Below, piece by piece: positions 17,896-27,701 of a DNA stretch of 64,000 bases; positions within the stretch are counted from its first letter, which is position 1, and each line of letters begins with the position of its first letter. A program made the position numbers and the translations under genes. A model generated the notes under the pieces. The model saw only the letters and a list, made by a program, of their open reading frames with translations, was not told where the DNA came from and made no database searches. Source of the DNA: Iodobacter fluviatilis. Its GTDB lineage: Bacteria > Pseudomonadota > Gammaproteobacteria > Burkholderiales > Chitinibacteraceae. Where the stretch lies: NCBI RefSeq assembly GCF_004194535.1, contig NZ_CP025781.1, positions 3,348,001 to 3,412,000 of the forward strand, given 5' to 3'.

Positions 17896-20514
17896 TTAGC
17901 TTAAAGCTTTATTCACAATCTCAGCCAGATCACTGGACAGCTCGTTTTGCTGGGCAATGCGTTGCAGCTCTGCTTGCATCATTTGCTTGCGTTGCGGCTC
18001 CATTTTCTTCCAGCGGTTAAAGCTGGAGGCTAAGCGGGCAGCGACTTGCGGGTTGATTTTGTCGAGTTCAATAATCCGGTCGGCAGCAAAAGCATAGCCA
18101 TAGCCATCTGCAGCGTGGAAGTGCACTGCATTTTGCAGACAGAAACTCATTACCAGCGAGCGTACTTTATTCGGGTTTTTAATTGAAAACGCCGGATGAT
18201 CCATCAGTGCTTGTACACGGCTGAGGGCGCCGGGGCGGCGACTAGTAGATTGCAGGGCAAACCACTTATCCATTACCAGCGCGTCGTCGTGCCATTGCAC
18301 CGCAAAGTCAGCCAGCTGTGCTTCACCACCATCTCGGTTAACCAGTGCTTTGAGCGCGGCTAGGCGATCAGTCATATTGTCGGACAGGCGATATTGCTTG
18401 CTGAGCAGCTCGGTGACTAGGGGGTCATCCAGCTCGGCTAGGTAATCTAGACAGATATTTTTCAGGCTGCGTTTACCGGCGTTTTCATACTTGTAAGCAC
18501 TGCCATCGTTGAGCTTGTTGTAAGTTGCGATCAGCTCTGCACGTAATTCGCGGGCAATTTGCGCTTTAATACTGTGATGCACCAGATGCAGGCGGGCCGG
18601 ATTGACTTCATCTAGCTGCTCCAGCAGATAGTTTTCGCGTGGCAGCTCCAGCATCAGTGCAATCAGCGAAGGATCAAGCTTTTCACTTAATACTTTACGC
18701 AGTGCATTGATAAAGCTTGCTGGGGCTAAAGGCTGCTCTTCGTTGCCGGCGTAAAGCGCCAGCAGCAGGTTTTTAGCGAAGGTATTGGCCGCTTCCCAGC
18801 GATTAAAGGCATCGCTGTCGTTAGCCATCAGAAACACCAGCTCTTCATCGGTGTAGGCGTAGCTGATCTTCACAGGCGCAGAGAAATCACGCAGCAAGGA
18901 GGGTGTAGGCGCAGCCGTGACATTAATAAAGCTAAAGCTCTGCTCCGCTTGTGTTAGTGCTAAGACGCGGGTTGTGCCTTGTGCAGCGGTTTCGCCTGTG
19001 AGTTGCAGCGGCAGATCTTTGCCTTGTTTATCCAGCAGGCCAACCGCCAGTGGAATATGGAAAGGGCGTTTTTCTGCTTGGCCTGGGGTGGCTGGGCAGC
19101 TTTGTTTTACATTTAAATTATAAGTTTGCGTGGCTGCATCGTAATGGCTACTGATAGTAAGTATTGGTGTGCCAGCTTGCTTATACCATTCTTCAAATTG
19201 TGTGAAATCGACACCATTAGCATCCGCCATCGCTGCGCGGAAATCATCGCAGGTTACGGCTTGGCCATCGTGGCGCTTAAAGTACAAATCCATGCCCTTA
19301 CGGAAACCTTCGCGGCCAAGTAGGGTGGCATACATGCGGACTACTTCCGAGCCTTTCTCGTAAATGGTCATGGTGTAGAAGTTGTTTATTTCTGAGTAAG
19401 CTTCAGGGCGAACTGAGTGCGCCTGCGGGCCTGCATCTTCGGCAAACTGCATCTCGCGCAGTACTTTAACATTATTAATACGCTCAACCGAGCGGCTGCC
19501 GATATCGCTAGAGAATTCTTGATCGCGATAAACCGTTAAGCCTTCTTTTAAACTGAGCTGGAACCAATCACGGCAGGTCACACGGTTACCCGTCCAATTA
19601 TGGAAGTACTCGTGCGCAACCACGGCATCAATGCCGTCAAAATCAACGTCTGTAGCGGTTTCTGGTTTGGCCAACACGTACTTAGTGTTGAAAATATTCA
19701 AGCCCTTGTTTTCCATTGCACCCATATTAAAGTCGCTGGTGGCCACGATCATATATGTGTCTAGATCGTATTCCAGACCAAAGCGCTCTTCGTCCCAACG
19801 CATGGCTTTTTTAATCGCCGCCATGGCGTGATGGCATTTATCTAGATTGCCAGGCTCTACAAAAATTTCTAAAGCCACGCGGCGGCCACTAGGCGTGGTG
19901 TGCTGATCGGCCAGCATCACAAATTTACCGGCGACTAGTGCAAATAAATAGGCGGGTTTTTTAAATGGATCAACCCATTTTACCCAATGCCGATTTTTAT
20001 CTAACTGGCCGCTGTCTACGCGATTACCATTAGATAGCATAATCGGGTAGCGAGTCTTATCCGCAATAATGGTAGTGGTAAATTTAGCCATTACATCAGG
20101 GCGATCTAAATAATAAGTAATCTTACGGAAACCTTCCGCCTCGCATTGGCTTACAAAATTGCCACTGGATACATACAAGCCATTGAGGCTGGTATTACTC
20201 AGCGGATTAATAATGGTGACGATTTCTAAAATAGCCTCGTCTGGCATGGCGGCAATCACAAGGCCAGTGGGTGATACGCTATAGGCATCGGCTTTGAGTA
20301 GTGCACCGTCTAGCTTGATTGATTCAAGCAATAGCTCTTCACCGAATAGAGACAGGGGCAGGCCAGCCGCCGCTTCGGGGTTACGCTTGAGTACCAATCT
20401 AGATTGAACCCGTGTTTGGCTTTCTTCAAGCTCAAAAGTGAGATCTACGCGGTCGATTAAAAAGGCCGGAGCGGTGTAGTCGAGGCGATTAATTTGCGTG
20501 CTTTGGAGTGTCAT
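17896..20514 (-). CDS. pepN: Aminopeptidase N (M1 family)
   Basis: The 872-residue cytosolic zinc aminopeptidase recycles peptides by removing N-terminal residues. It has the M1 substrate loop GAMENKGLN near residue 264 and the zinc motif HEYFHNWTGNRVT near residue 300, with the third ligand Glu in SLKEGLTVYRDQEF. Length and the C-terminal helical domain match the bacterial PepN type. The gene is monocistronic, with a strong terminator downstream. Confidence 0.96.
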   Translation of the reverse strand: MTLQSTQINRLDYTAPAFLIDRVDLTFELEESQTRVQSRLVLKRNPEAAAGLPLSLFGEELLLESIKLDGALLKADAYSVSPTGLVIAAMPDEAILEIVTIINPLSNTSLNGLYVSSGNFVSQCEAEGFRKITYYLDRPDVMAKFTTTIIADKTRYPIMLSNGNRVDSGQLDKNRHWVKWVDPFKKPAYLFALVAGKFVMLADQHTTPSGRRVALEIFVEPGNLDKCHHAMAAIKKAMRWDEERFGLEYDLDTYMIVATSDFNMGAMENKGLNIFNTKYVLAKPETATDVDFDGIDAVVAHEYFHNWTGNRVTCRDWFQLSLKEGLTVYRDQEFSSDIGSRSVERINNVKVLREMQFAEDAGPQAHSVRPEAYSEINNFYTMTIYEKGSEVVRMYATLLGREGFRKGMDLYFKRHDGQAVTCDDFRAAMADANGVDFTQFEEWYKQAGTPILTISSHYDAATQTYNLNVKQSCPATPGQAEKRPFHIPLAVGLLDKQGKDLPLQLTGETAAQGTTRVLALTQAEQSFSFINVTAAPTPSLLRDFSAPVKISYAYTDEELVFLMANDSDAFNRWEAANTFAKNLLLALYAGNEEQPLAPASFINALRKVLSEKLDPSLIALMLELPRENYLLEQLDEVNPARLHLVHHSIKAQIARELRAELIATYNKLNDGSAYKYENAGKRSLKNICLDYLAELDDPLVTELLSKQYRLSDNMTDRLAALKALVNRDGGEAQLADFAVQWHDDALVMDKWFALQSTSRRPGALSRVQALMDHPAFSIKNPNKVRSLVMSFCLQNAVHFHAADGYGYAFAADRIIELDKINPQVAARLASSFNRWKKMEPQRKQMMQAELQRIAQQNELSSDLAEIVNKALS

Positions 20515-21000
20515 GCTGAGGATTCAAAGTTCGGTTGAAATGCGAGGATACCCCTCGTGCAAGAGCCGTGTAAATAAATCACGATGAGCAAGGCAAGGTA
20601 GGCAGAAAATTATCCGCAGCTTAGGGCCTTCAAGTTAGGGTTTATGCTGCTAAATAGCTTGTTTATTAAGCTTTAATTAGTGAGGGGGTGGAAGGTTAAT
20701 CTCGCAAAATTTACCGCGTAGCGTTTGTTGCATTTGCGTATAGCCATTGCACTATGGGAGTGTCAGATTAAAAGAAGCAAGGCCGTGCTTTATATACACA
20801 TTGTGGCCTAACCTTATTCATAAATAGTCATTTAGTTTACAAAGTGCCGCTGGTATAGTCGGAACAATAAATTGACTTCCTCGTCAGGCTGAGCAAGTAC
20901 AGGGGTAGAAATCTCTGCAGGTGGTGAGATTATCTGCCCTTTTTGTTGCCTGTTTATTGGCAGCGACGGATAGCACTATCCCTTTTTCTGGATGATTCAG
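20515..21000. other. Intergenic region between pepN and the sulfite/nitrite reductase gene
   Basis: About 490 bases with no supported gene. It must hold the divergent promoters of pepN and the reductase. An inverted repeat or CysB-type site could not be identified with confidence. Confidence 0.5.
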
Positions 21001-22662
21001 ATGTATATTTACGACGACTACGATCAACGCATCGTAGACCAGCGTGTGGTTCAGTACCGTGATCAAACTCGTCGCTACTTAGCGGGAGAATTGAGTGAGG
21101 AAGAATTCCGCCCGCTGCGTCTGCAAAATGGCCTGTATATCCAACGCCATGCCCCTATGCTACGTGTGGCGATTCCCTACGGGCATCTCACGAGCACCCA
21201 ATTGCGCAAGCTGGCAGAAATTGCACGTAAATACGATAAAGATTACGCACACTTTACTACTCGCCAAAATTTGCAATACAACTGGCCTAAATTAGAAGAT
21301 ATCCCCGATATTTTGGCTGAATTGGCAACGGTGCAAATGCACGCCATTCAAACCTCGGGCAACTGTATTCGTAATACCACCACCGATCAGTTTGCCGGTG
21401 TTGCGCATGATGAGCTGCTCGACCCGCGCCCGTGGTGCGAAATTATTCGCCAATGGTCTACTTTCCATCCTGAATTCGCGCATTTGCCACGCAAATTTAA
21501 AATTGCCGTTAACGGCGCTGTGGAAGATCGCGCTGCGATTTGGGTGCACGATATTGGCCTGAATGTGGTGCAAAATGCCGCAGGCGAATTAGGCTTTAAA
21601 GTGATTGTGGGTGGTGGCCTAGGCAGAACGCCAATTATTGGTAGTGTGATTTGTGAGTTTCTACCCTGTATTCATTTGTTGACTTATTTAGAGGCGGTAT
21701 TGCGTGTTTATAACCGCTATGGCCGCCGCGATAATAAATATAAGGCGCGGATTAAGATTTTAGTAAAGGCACTTACGCCTGAAGTATTTGCTAGCAAAGT
21801 AGCCACAGAATGGGCGTTTTTAAAAAATGGCCCACAAACGTTAACCACCGCCGAAATGACACGGATGCAGGGCTTTTTTACCACGCCTGATTACGATTCT
21901 TTTGTGGGTGACGATCTCGACTTTATTCAGCAGCAATTAGATAACAAAGCCTTTAGCCGTTGGGTAGAGCGTAATGTGTTTAAGCATAAGCAAGCGGGTT
22001 ATGCTGCTGTTACTTTAAGTCTTAAAAAGCATGGTGTAGCCCCTGGGGATGCATCGAGTGAGCAATTGGCTGCTGTCGCCGATTTAGCCGATCGCTATGC
22101 TTTGGGTGAATTGCGCGTTTCTCACGAGCAAAATTTAATTTTATCGGATGTCAAACAATCTGATTTATTTGCACTATGGGAAAAAGCTAAGGAAATTGGT
22201 TTTGCCACACCCAATATCGGCTTGATGACGGATGTGATTTGCTGCCCAGGCGGTGATTTTTGCTCTTTAGCCAATGCTAAATCTATCCCGATTGCAATTG
22301 CCATTCAAGAGCGCTTTGATAATCTTGATTACCTCTATGATTTAGGTGAGATTGATTTAAATATGTCCGGCTGTATGAATGCTTGCGGTCATCATCATAT
22401 TGGCAATATCGGTATTTTAGGTGTCGATAAAAATGGTTCAGAGTGGTATCAGGTTTCTTTAGGCGGGCGGCAAGGTAATGGCGCTACTTTAGCTAAAGTG
22501 GTGGGGCCTTCTTTTGCTCAAGAGCAAATGCCTGACGTGATTGAAAAAATCATGAATGTATTTGTAGAAAACCGCTTGGGTGAAGAGCGCTTTATTGATG
22601 TGTTTGATCGCATTGGTATGTTGCCCTTTAAAACTCGTGTTTATGCGAAGGAGGCTGCATAA
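21001..22662 (+). CDS. cysI: Nitrite/sulfite reductase hemoprotein (CysI-type)
   Basis: The protein of about 553 residues has two ferredoxin-like repeats and the siroheme/[4Fe-4S] ligands: C-x5-C in CCPGGDFC and C-x3-C in SGCMNACGHHH. It should reduce sulfite to sulfide for cysteine synthesis, the usual role of this type in Neisseriales. In-frame ATGs occur at 20992 and 21001. I prefer the second because the family begins MYxYxxxD and GGA lies about 10 bases upstream. Its stop overlaps the start of the DUF934 gene by one base, so the two are co-translated. Confidence 0.9.
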   Translation: MYIYDDYDQRIVDQRVVQYRDQTRRYLAGELSEEEFRPLRLQNGLYIQRHAPMLRVAIPYGHLTSTQLRKLAEIARKYDKDYAHFTTRQNLQYNWPKLEDIPDILAELATVQMHAIQTSGNCIRNTTTDQFAGVAHDELLDPRPWCEIIRQWSTFHPEFAHLPRKFKIAVNGAVEDRAAIWVHDIGLNVVQNAAGELGFKVIVGGGLGRTPIIGSVICEFLPCIHLLTYLEAVLRVYNRYGRRDNKYKARIKILVKALTPEVFASKVATEWAFLKNGPQTLTTAEMTRMQGFFTTPDYDSFVGDDLDFIQQQLDNKAFSRWVERNVFKHKQAGYAAVTLSLKKHGVAPGDASSEQLAAVADLADRYALGELRVSHEQNLILSDVKQSDLFALWEKAKEIGFATPNIGLMTDVICCPGGDFCSLANAKSIPIAIAIQERFDNLDYLYDLGEIDLNMSGCMNACGHHHIGNIGILGVDKNGSEWYQVSLGGRQGNGATLAKVVGPSFAQEQMPDVIEKIMNVFVENRLGEERFIDVFDRIGMLPFKTRVYAKEAA

Positions 22663-23162
22663 TGGCGCGTATCATTAAAGACCACGCTATTATTGATTGT
22701 GAAGCAGAACTCCTTAGAAATGCAGAGGATGGAAGCTTTACGGTATTACCCAGTAGTGGCTTAATTATTGTTCCTTTGGCTCAGTATTTTGCGCAAAAAA
22801 TAGAGTTGCAATCGCGTGGCGATTTTGGTGTTTGGTTTGCTCCAGATGATGAGCCAGAAAGCTTAGGTGGCGAAGCCAATAGCCTAACGCTTATTGCGGT
22901 TGAATTCCCAGTATTTACGGATGGCCGTGGTTTTTCTATTGGCCGTTTATTGCGTGAGCGTTATGGCTTTACTGGTGAATTACGTGCTTTTGGTGATGTA
23001 TTTAAAGACACAATCGTTTATTTAAAGCGCTGTGGATTTAACGCTTTTGTTGTAAATAGCGATAAAAATATTGAAGACGCTTTATTAGGCTTAGATGCCT
23101 TAGCTGAGTCTTATCAAACGGGTACGGATCAGCCTGTGCCTTTATTTAGACGCCGTAATTAA
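22662..23162 (+). CDS. DUF934 protein associated with sulfite reduction
   Basis: The 166-residue soluble protein has the family's FPVFTDGRGFSIGRLLRERYG segment (about residues 86-106) and a C-terminal CGFNAFVV. DUF934 genes regularly follow cysI-type reductases in Betaproteobacteria, as here with a one-base stop/start overlap. An accessory role in sulfite reduction is inferred from that linkage, and no catalytic motif is seen. Confidence 0.88.
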   Translation: MARIIKDHAIIDCEAELLRNAEDGSFTVLPSSGLIIVPLAQYFAQKIELQSRGDFGVWFAPDDEPESLGGEANSLTLIAVEFPVFTDGRGFSIGRLLRERYGFTGELRAFGDVFKDTIVYLKRCGFNAFVVNSDKNIEDALLGLDALAESYQTGTDQPVPLFRRRN

Positions 23163-23175
23163 GCGGCTTACTTAT

Positions 23176-23202
23176 AAATCCCCGCCACAAGGTGGGGATT
23201 TC
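23176..23202 (+). terminator. Terminator after the cysI-DUF934 operon
   Basis: AAATCCCCGCC / GGTGGGGATTT with a short ACAA loop, 13 bases after the DUF934 stop codon. Confidence 0.85.
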
Positions 23203-23286
23203 TGCATTAAGGGGAACTACTTTTTATTTGCCAAGTCTTATTCTTTATTAAGTCAATTTCTGCGTGCAGATAGGTTTGGAGATCTG

Positions 23287-23673
23287 ATGATGAGTGCATT
23301 GCCCCCGATTACCGTGTCTACTTTAGATTGCGATCGTCTTTATGCTTTGTTGGATAAATTACCAGCGGATGCTTTTCCTGATGCAGCGGCATTAGAGGCT
23401 GAATTAGGTCGCGCCACCGTGCTTGAGCAAGCTGATATGCCCGCAGATGTGGTAACAATGCATTCTACGACGCGCTTTTTAATGACCCCGAGTAATAAAG
23501 AGTTTGAGCTGACTTTATGTTTCCCGCACGAAATTGATGGCACAACGGGCAAGGTTTCCGTTACTGCGCCAGTAGGTAGCGCCCTCTTGGGTTTATCGGT
23601 AGGGCAAAGCATTGATTGGCCTGCGCCAGGCGGCCATGAGGTTAAAGTAAAGATACTAAGTGTTAGTCGATAG
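23287..23673 (+). CDS. rnk: Nucleoside diphosphate kinase regulator / GreA-GreB-like protein
   Basis: The 128-residue cytosolic protein has a short N-terminal helical region and a C-terminal GreA/GreB FKBP-like domain with VSVTAPVGSALLGLSVGQSIDWPAPGG (spanning about residues 92-118), as in Rnk. Rnk proteins bind RNA polymerase without the long coiled coil of GreA. ATG codons are doubled (23287 and 23290), with GGAG about 7 bases upstream. Confidence 0.85.
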   Translation: MMSALPPITVSTLDCDRLYALLDKLPADAFPDAAALEAELGRATVLEQADMPADVVTMHSTTRFLMTPSNKEFELTLCFPHEIDGTTGKVSVTAPVGSALLGLSVGQSIDWPAPGGHEVKVKILSVSR

Positions 23674-23684
23674 GTGAGGGCAAG

Positions 23685-23721
23685 AAAAACACCGGCATAG
23701 TTGATATGGGCGGTGTTTTTT
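23685..23721 (+). terminator. Terminator after rnk
   Basis: AAAAACACCG / CGGTGTTTTT arms with a loop of about 16 bases, ending in TTTTTTA. It lies between rnk and the converging EAL-HDOD gene and may serve both. Confidence 0.8.
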
Positions 23722-23733
23722 ATTTAAATTAAA

Positions 23734-24936
23734 TCAACCTAATTCATTTGCCCAACTCATTGCGGCTAGCAGCGCTTCAAAATCACAGGGTGGATTTGAA
23801 TTACTAATTGGGTCTCTGTCTTCTGCGAGTAGTACTTGGCTAAGAAGCAATCCTAGTGCATTTTTTTCTCCCAGAAGTGCATCTTTTACATTGTCGGCTA
23901 AATTTAGCGGCTCTAATAATTCTTGTAGTGGCGCACTAAAAAACACATCAATTAAAGAAAACATCCCCACCATAAATGCTTGATCAGCCAAGCTTTGGTC
24001 GTGTGGGCTTTGTTTTAAAGATAATAACTCCATAAATTTGCCACGAATGGCTGCTGTTTGCACCAGTGGATTACTACGTATGGATTTGCCTGATTGTTGT
24101 ACATAGGCTAATAAATGAATCCAGCGCCCCATTTGCCTACGCCCTAATACGGTGATGGCGGCAGCAATGCTATCTATTTTTTTGGGGGAGTTAGATCCTA
24201 CTGAATTAACCAGCTTTAGTAAATTAATGGTTAAGTCGGGAGAGTGCTTAAAAGCCATCTCAATATCACTATTGTCAGCATTACTATTTATTAGCCCTAA
24301 TAAATGCAATAAGGCCAGTTGCGAAGGTTGTGGTTTGCTGCCAGATAAAATGGTGGGCTTAGCAAAGTAATAGCCTTGAAAGAGATCAAAGCCTAATTTC
24401 ATGCATAAAAGATGTTGAGCTGGATTATCAACTTTTTCTGCCAAAATTTGTAATGGGTAGGCGCGCAACTCTCTAATTAGCGCGTTCATTTGGCTCTTGT
24501 TCATGCCTAATACTTCCAGCTTTACAAAGCTGATATGGGGCAATAGAGAGCGTTGAGTGTCATCTAATTGAATAACATCATCAAGTGCGAGTTTAAAGCC
24601 CTTTTTTTTAAGGGCAAGGCAGCGATCAACAATTAAGGGGGTAATTTCAACCGTTTCTAGTATTTCTAATACGACTTGCTGGGGCGGGAGTAATTCTAAG
24701 ACATCTGATAGCAATAAATCAGCATTAACATTAATAAACCCGAGTTTATCCCCTAGTACACTGCTAGCACCTAAGGTGCTAAAGGCATGTTGAATCACAT
24801 CAAGGGTGGCTAAAAAATCGTCAGAAACAATGGCTTCATTGCGTTGACTGCTGTTTCTAAATAGCAGTTCGTAAGCAACTAATTCTTGCTGGCGGTTTAA
24901 AATGGGTTGTCGCCCCAAATGATATGAATTTTGCAT
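23734..24936 (-). CDS. EAL-HDOD (YuxH-type) signalling protein
   Basis: The 400-residue cytosolic protein has an N-terminal EAL-type domain (residues 1-195) in which the catalytic EAL is replaced by YELLFRN. The domain ends FQGYYFAKP. A C-terminal HDOD domain (about 200-400) has ITVLGRRQMGRWIHLLAY. EAL domains without the Glu and metal ligands do not hydrolyse c-di-GMP but may bind it, so this is probably a regulatory scaffold affecting motility or surface behaviour. It is monocistronic. Confidence 0.88.
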   Translation of the reverse strand: MQNSYHLGRQPILNRQQELVAYELLFRNSSQRNEAIVSDDFLATLDVIQHAFSTLGASSVLGDKLGFINVNADLLLSDVLELLPPQQVVLEILETVEITPLIVDRCLALKKKGFKLALDDVIQLDDTQRSLLPHISFVKLEVLGMNKSQMNALIRELRAYPLQILAEKVDNPAQHLLCMKLGFDLFQGYYFAKPTILSGSKPQPSQLALLHLLGLINSNADNSDIEMAFKHSPDLTINLLKLVNSVGSNSPKKIDSIAAAITVLGRRQMGRWIHLLAYVQQSGKSIRSNPLVQTAAIRGKFMELLSLKQSPHDQSLADQAFMVGMFSLIDVFFSAPLQELLEPLNLADNVKDALLGEKNALGLLLSQVLLAEDRDPISNSNPPCDFEALLAAMSWANELG

Positions 24937-25033
24937 GGCGGTCTAAATAGTGAAGATTGATTCAGTCTAGACCTTAATTTTTAAGACTGGCGAATTCCCT
25001 TTTATTTTATTGTAGTGTGACAAGACAATCGGT

Positions 25034-25879
25034 TTATTGCGTGCGGCTTTTAAGTGCGGCCTTTACTCGAAGTAGGTCATGCCATGCACGCGATTTGTCG
25101 GGTAAGTTGCGCAGCAGGTAGCTTGGGTTGTAGCTGACAACCAGCGGAATCTGCTTGTATTCTTGCAGCGCTTCGCGCAGCACGCTAACTGGCTCGTCGG
25201 ATTCGAGTAGTGTTTTCATGGCAAAGCGCCCAAGCAGCAGCAGGGTTTGGGGTTGAATAAGCTCGATCTGGCGCTTTAAAAAGGGCGCGCATTGCAATGT
25301 TTCGGCAGCTTGTGGGTTGCGCTTATTGGGTGTGCGGCATTTTAAAAGATTGGCCTTATATACCTGCTCATCTTCACCAATCGCGGCTAGCATATTACTG
25401 AGCAACTTCCCTGCATCACCCAAAAATGGCGTTTGCTGGGTTTCTTCATCTGCATCAGGTGCTTCACCAATTACCATAATATTGGCTTGCATCGGGCCAG
25501 TACCAAACACCGTTTGCCCTCCGGTTTTTTGCCTTGCTTCGCAAAGCGGGCAGGCGGTACACGTGCTAACGGCATCATTGAGCTCTTCCCAATTCATGCG
25601 TGCAATGCGTTGTGAGCGCTCGTCCTCAATGGGATCATTGGCAGGAATGGTTTGGGGCGGGGGCGGGGTGAATTTAGCTTGGTTAACCAGTGGGGCGAGA
25701 GCTTGATGAGCCGCTACCGCTACGGGTGAAAAGCCTTGCGGGCGAGGTGCCGGTGAATGAGACTCAACGCTAGCCAGCATAGGCTCAGTGGGATTGGCTT
25801 GTAGTCCAGCCAAGATGTCCTTACGTACCCAGACAGGGCTTAAGCCCAATTCATCCAGTATCAGCGCCCGGCGATTCAT
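25034..25879 (-). CDS. Family 4-type uracil-DNA glycosylase
   Basis: The 281-residue protein has a variable Pro-rich N-terminal region (1-85), then a UDG domain with iron-sulfur Cys pair CTACPLC, motif GEAPDADEE (water-activating loop, family usually GEAPG) and FLGDAGKLL, ANLLKCRTPNKRNP with the third Cys, and the C-terminal SYNPSYLLR (family HPS, here NPS). It should remove uracil from DNA. The Asp for Gly and Asn for His substitutions are worth noting. It is the last gene of tsaB-rimI-udg, sharing a base with rimI. Confidence 0.88.
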   Translation of the reverse strand: MNRRALILDELGLSPVWVRKDILAGLQANPTEPMLASVESHSPAPRPQGFSPVAVAAHQALAPLVNQAKFTPPPPQTIPANDPIEDERSQRIARMNWEELNDAVSTCTACPLCEARQKTGGQTVFGTGPMQANIMVIGEAPDADEETQQTPFLGDAGKLLSNMLAAIGEDEQVYKANLLKCRTPNKRNPQAAETLQCAPFLKRQIELIQPQTLLLLGRFAMKTLLESDEPVSVLREALQEYKQIPLVVSYNPSYLLRNLPDKSRAWHDLLRVKAALKSRTQ

Positions 25880-26331
25880 TAGTGTGTACCCATCATCATG
25901 GCAAAAATTAAAGCATCTTCACGGCCAGAGCCGCTGGCTGCGGGGTAGTAAGCGGGGCGAATACCGGTTTCTGCAAAACCGGCCTTCTCGTAGAAATCCC
26001 GTGCGCGGCGGTTGGATTGCCGTACTTCTAAAAATAAGCTTTGCGCACCCACGGCATATAGTTGTTTGACAAGGGAGTTAAAGATATTTTGTCCCAGCCC
26101 TTGGCCTTGTAAGGCTGGCCTGACGGCAATCAATAGTAGCTCGGCTTCATCGGCCATTCTCATGGCAATGGCAAAGGCGGCAAGCCCTTTATCGTCATCA
26201 ATGCCAAGGCAAACATCGGCTTTTAGCGAGTGTTGCCAATGGCTATCTGCCCAAGGGTGCGAATTGGTGGCGGCATCTAGCTGCATCAGCGCTTGGATAT
26301 CACGCTCATCTAATTGGCGTACTTGTTTCAT
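25879..26331 (-). CDS. rimI: Ribosomal protein S18 alanine N-acetyltransferase
   Basis: The 150-residue GNAT protein has RPALQGQGLGQNIFNSL (acetyl-CoA Q/R-x-x-G-x-G/A loop, residues 74-90) and the family's FLEVRQSNRRARDFYEKAGF near residue 99. RimI acetylates the N-terminal alanine of S18. Placement directly after tsaB, with a 4-base overlap, is the common bacterial arrangement and supports the call. Confidence 0.92.
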   Translation of the reverse strand: MKQVRQLDERDIQALMQLDAATNSHPWADSHWQHSLKADVCLGIDDDKGLAAFAIAMRMADEAELLLIAVRPALQGQGLGQNIFNSLVKQLYAVGAQSLFLEVRQSNRRARDFYEKAGFAETGIRPAYYPAASGSGREDALIFAMMMGTH

Positions 26332-27008
26332 TTACTCATCCGCTCGTGGGTTTTGAGCGCGACTTTATTGCGTAAATATACGAGCTCCGCCTCATGCGCG
26401 GCAAGGCCTTTGCCCGCTACAAAATCAGGTAGGGCTAAGGCGAGAATATCTTTGGCAAGCGGCAAACGTGTGGCATCAATGCCACTGATCTGCTCACCTA
26501 GGCGGCATTTAAGTGCGTCGCTATACATTGCAAAGCCGCTTCCCGCTGCCATCCAGTTATCTCCATTAGGAAGAGGAATATGATCTGGATCGCATAAGCA
26601 GGGGGCGATTTCCTCTAGCCATGTGCCATGTTCTTTGCGATAGGCTGCGCAGTAAACTTGATTCATTCGCGCATCAAGGCAGGCATAGACCTGATCTGCA
26701 TCGCAGCCCGCAGCAAGGGCTGCTAGGGTCGAAACGCCTAGCACCGGAATGCCTCGTGCAAAGGCCAAGCCTTGGGTGATGCCTGCGGCAATGCGTAAGC
26801 CAGTGAAGGAGCCAGGGCCATTGCCAAAGGCGATGCCTTGGATATCTTTCATTGTCAGTTGGCATTCTTCCAATAGCGCGGCTAAGCAAGGAAGAATCAT
26901 CTCGGCATGCTTTTGCTCTGCAGGCCAGTCATGGGCAATGATGCCTTGCTGGCTGCTAATGGCTAGGGAGAGAGATTCGGTAGAGGTGTCAAGCGCTAGA
27001 TAGGGCAT
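26328..27008 (-). CDS. tsaB: tRNA threonylcarbamoyladenosine modification protein TsaB
   Basis: The 226-residue ASKHA-fold protein starts MPYLALDTSTESLSLAI and has GNGPGSFTGLRIA near residue 66 and GITQGLAF after it, the TsaB hallmarks. TsaB partners TsaD and TsaE to make t6A37 in tRNAs. I use ATG 27008. The frame is open to a TTG at 27026, but the family N-terminus fits the ATG. It is first in a tsaB-rimI-udg operon. Confidence 0.94.
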   Translation of the reverse strand: MPYLALDTSTESLSLAISSQQGIIAHDWPAEQKHAEMILPCLAALLEECQLTMKDIQGIAFGNGPGSFTGLRIAAGITQGLAFARGIPVLGVSTLAALAAGCDADQVYACLDARMNQVYCAAYRKEHGTWLEEIAPCLCDPDHIPLPNGDNWMAAGSGFAMYSDALKCRLGEQISGIDATRLPLAKDILALALPDFVAGKGLAAHEAELVYLRNKVALKTHERMSK

Positions 27009-27074
27009 GGGTAGGCAGAAAAACAATTAAGGGGAGATTCTACCATGCGCGTGTGTTAGATTTTGCAGATAAAC

Positions 27075-27102
27075 AAAAGCCCACGCAGTGGTGGGCTTTT
27101 TT
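27075..27102 (-). terminator. Terminator for the small gene at 27128-27340
   Basis: AAAAGCCCAC / GTGGGCTTTT arms around GCAGTG. It lies beyond the minus-strand small gene and upstream of tsaB. Confidence 0.8.
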
Positions 27103-27127
27103 ACGTTAGATCTTGCTATTCAAATGA

Positions 27128-27340
27128 TTAATGAAATTGCACTTGGATCTGTTGTTTGGCTAAAGCTGCGGCGCTAGTTAAAACGCTATGTAGTTTATTG
27201 TCGTGAGCTTGTGGGGCAGCTTGCCAGTCTGTAACTGGTTTTTTTTGCTTGCCGTGACAAACGACGATTTGATACCAACCTTCCATACCGGTGTGACGGG
27301 TGGACGGACGAGCTTCTACGATAAAATCAAATTGTGCCAT
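27128..27340 (-). CDS. Small hypothetical protein, 70 residues
   Basis: From ATG 27340 (TAGGAG 6 bases upstream) it encodes MAQFDFIVEARPSTRH and a body with EGWYQIVVCHGKQKKP and a C-terminal helix. It is soluble, with no recognised domain. A strong ribosome-binding site, a following terminator and stable codon use support it as real. An open extension to 27388 is not needed. Confidence 0.7.
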   Translation of the reverse strand: MAQFDFIVEARPSTRHTGMEGWYQIVVCHGKQKKPVTDWQAAPQAHDNKLHSVLTSAAALAKQQIQVQFH

Positions 27341-27701
27341 GATGGCTCCTAGTAATTGGCCATCCAAGGACGGATGGCGAAGCACCAAAAGAAGAGCACC
27401 TGGTTCGGGGAGAACTTGCAGAAAAGCTGAGAAGGCTTGCTGGATAGTACTACTACAAACACATTGCGAATCAAAAATATTCGCTTTACAAGGTTATGCT
27501 CAATCAAATTAGTGGATCGATTGTTGCTGTATTTTTTATCTCTGTCAACACTTTGTTTGGTTTTTTGTTAAAAATGTGCAAATTAGTCATTTTTTAGGCT
27601 GTTTTGTGCTCTAGTTTGCTGTTTTTAAAGCATTTGTTACATTTTGGTTACTTTTGATTACTCGCTAAAGCGGCCGAATTATCCGCCTTAGCTTGTTTAT
27701 T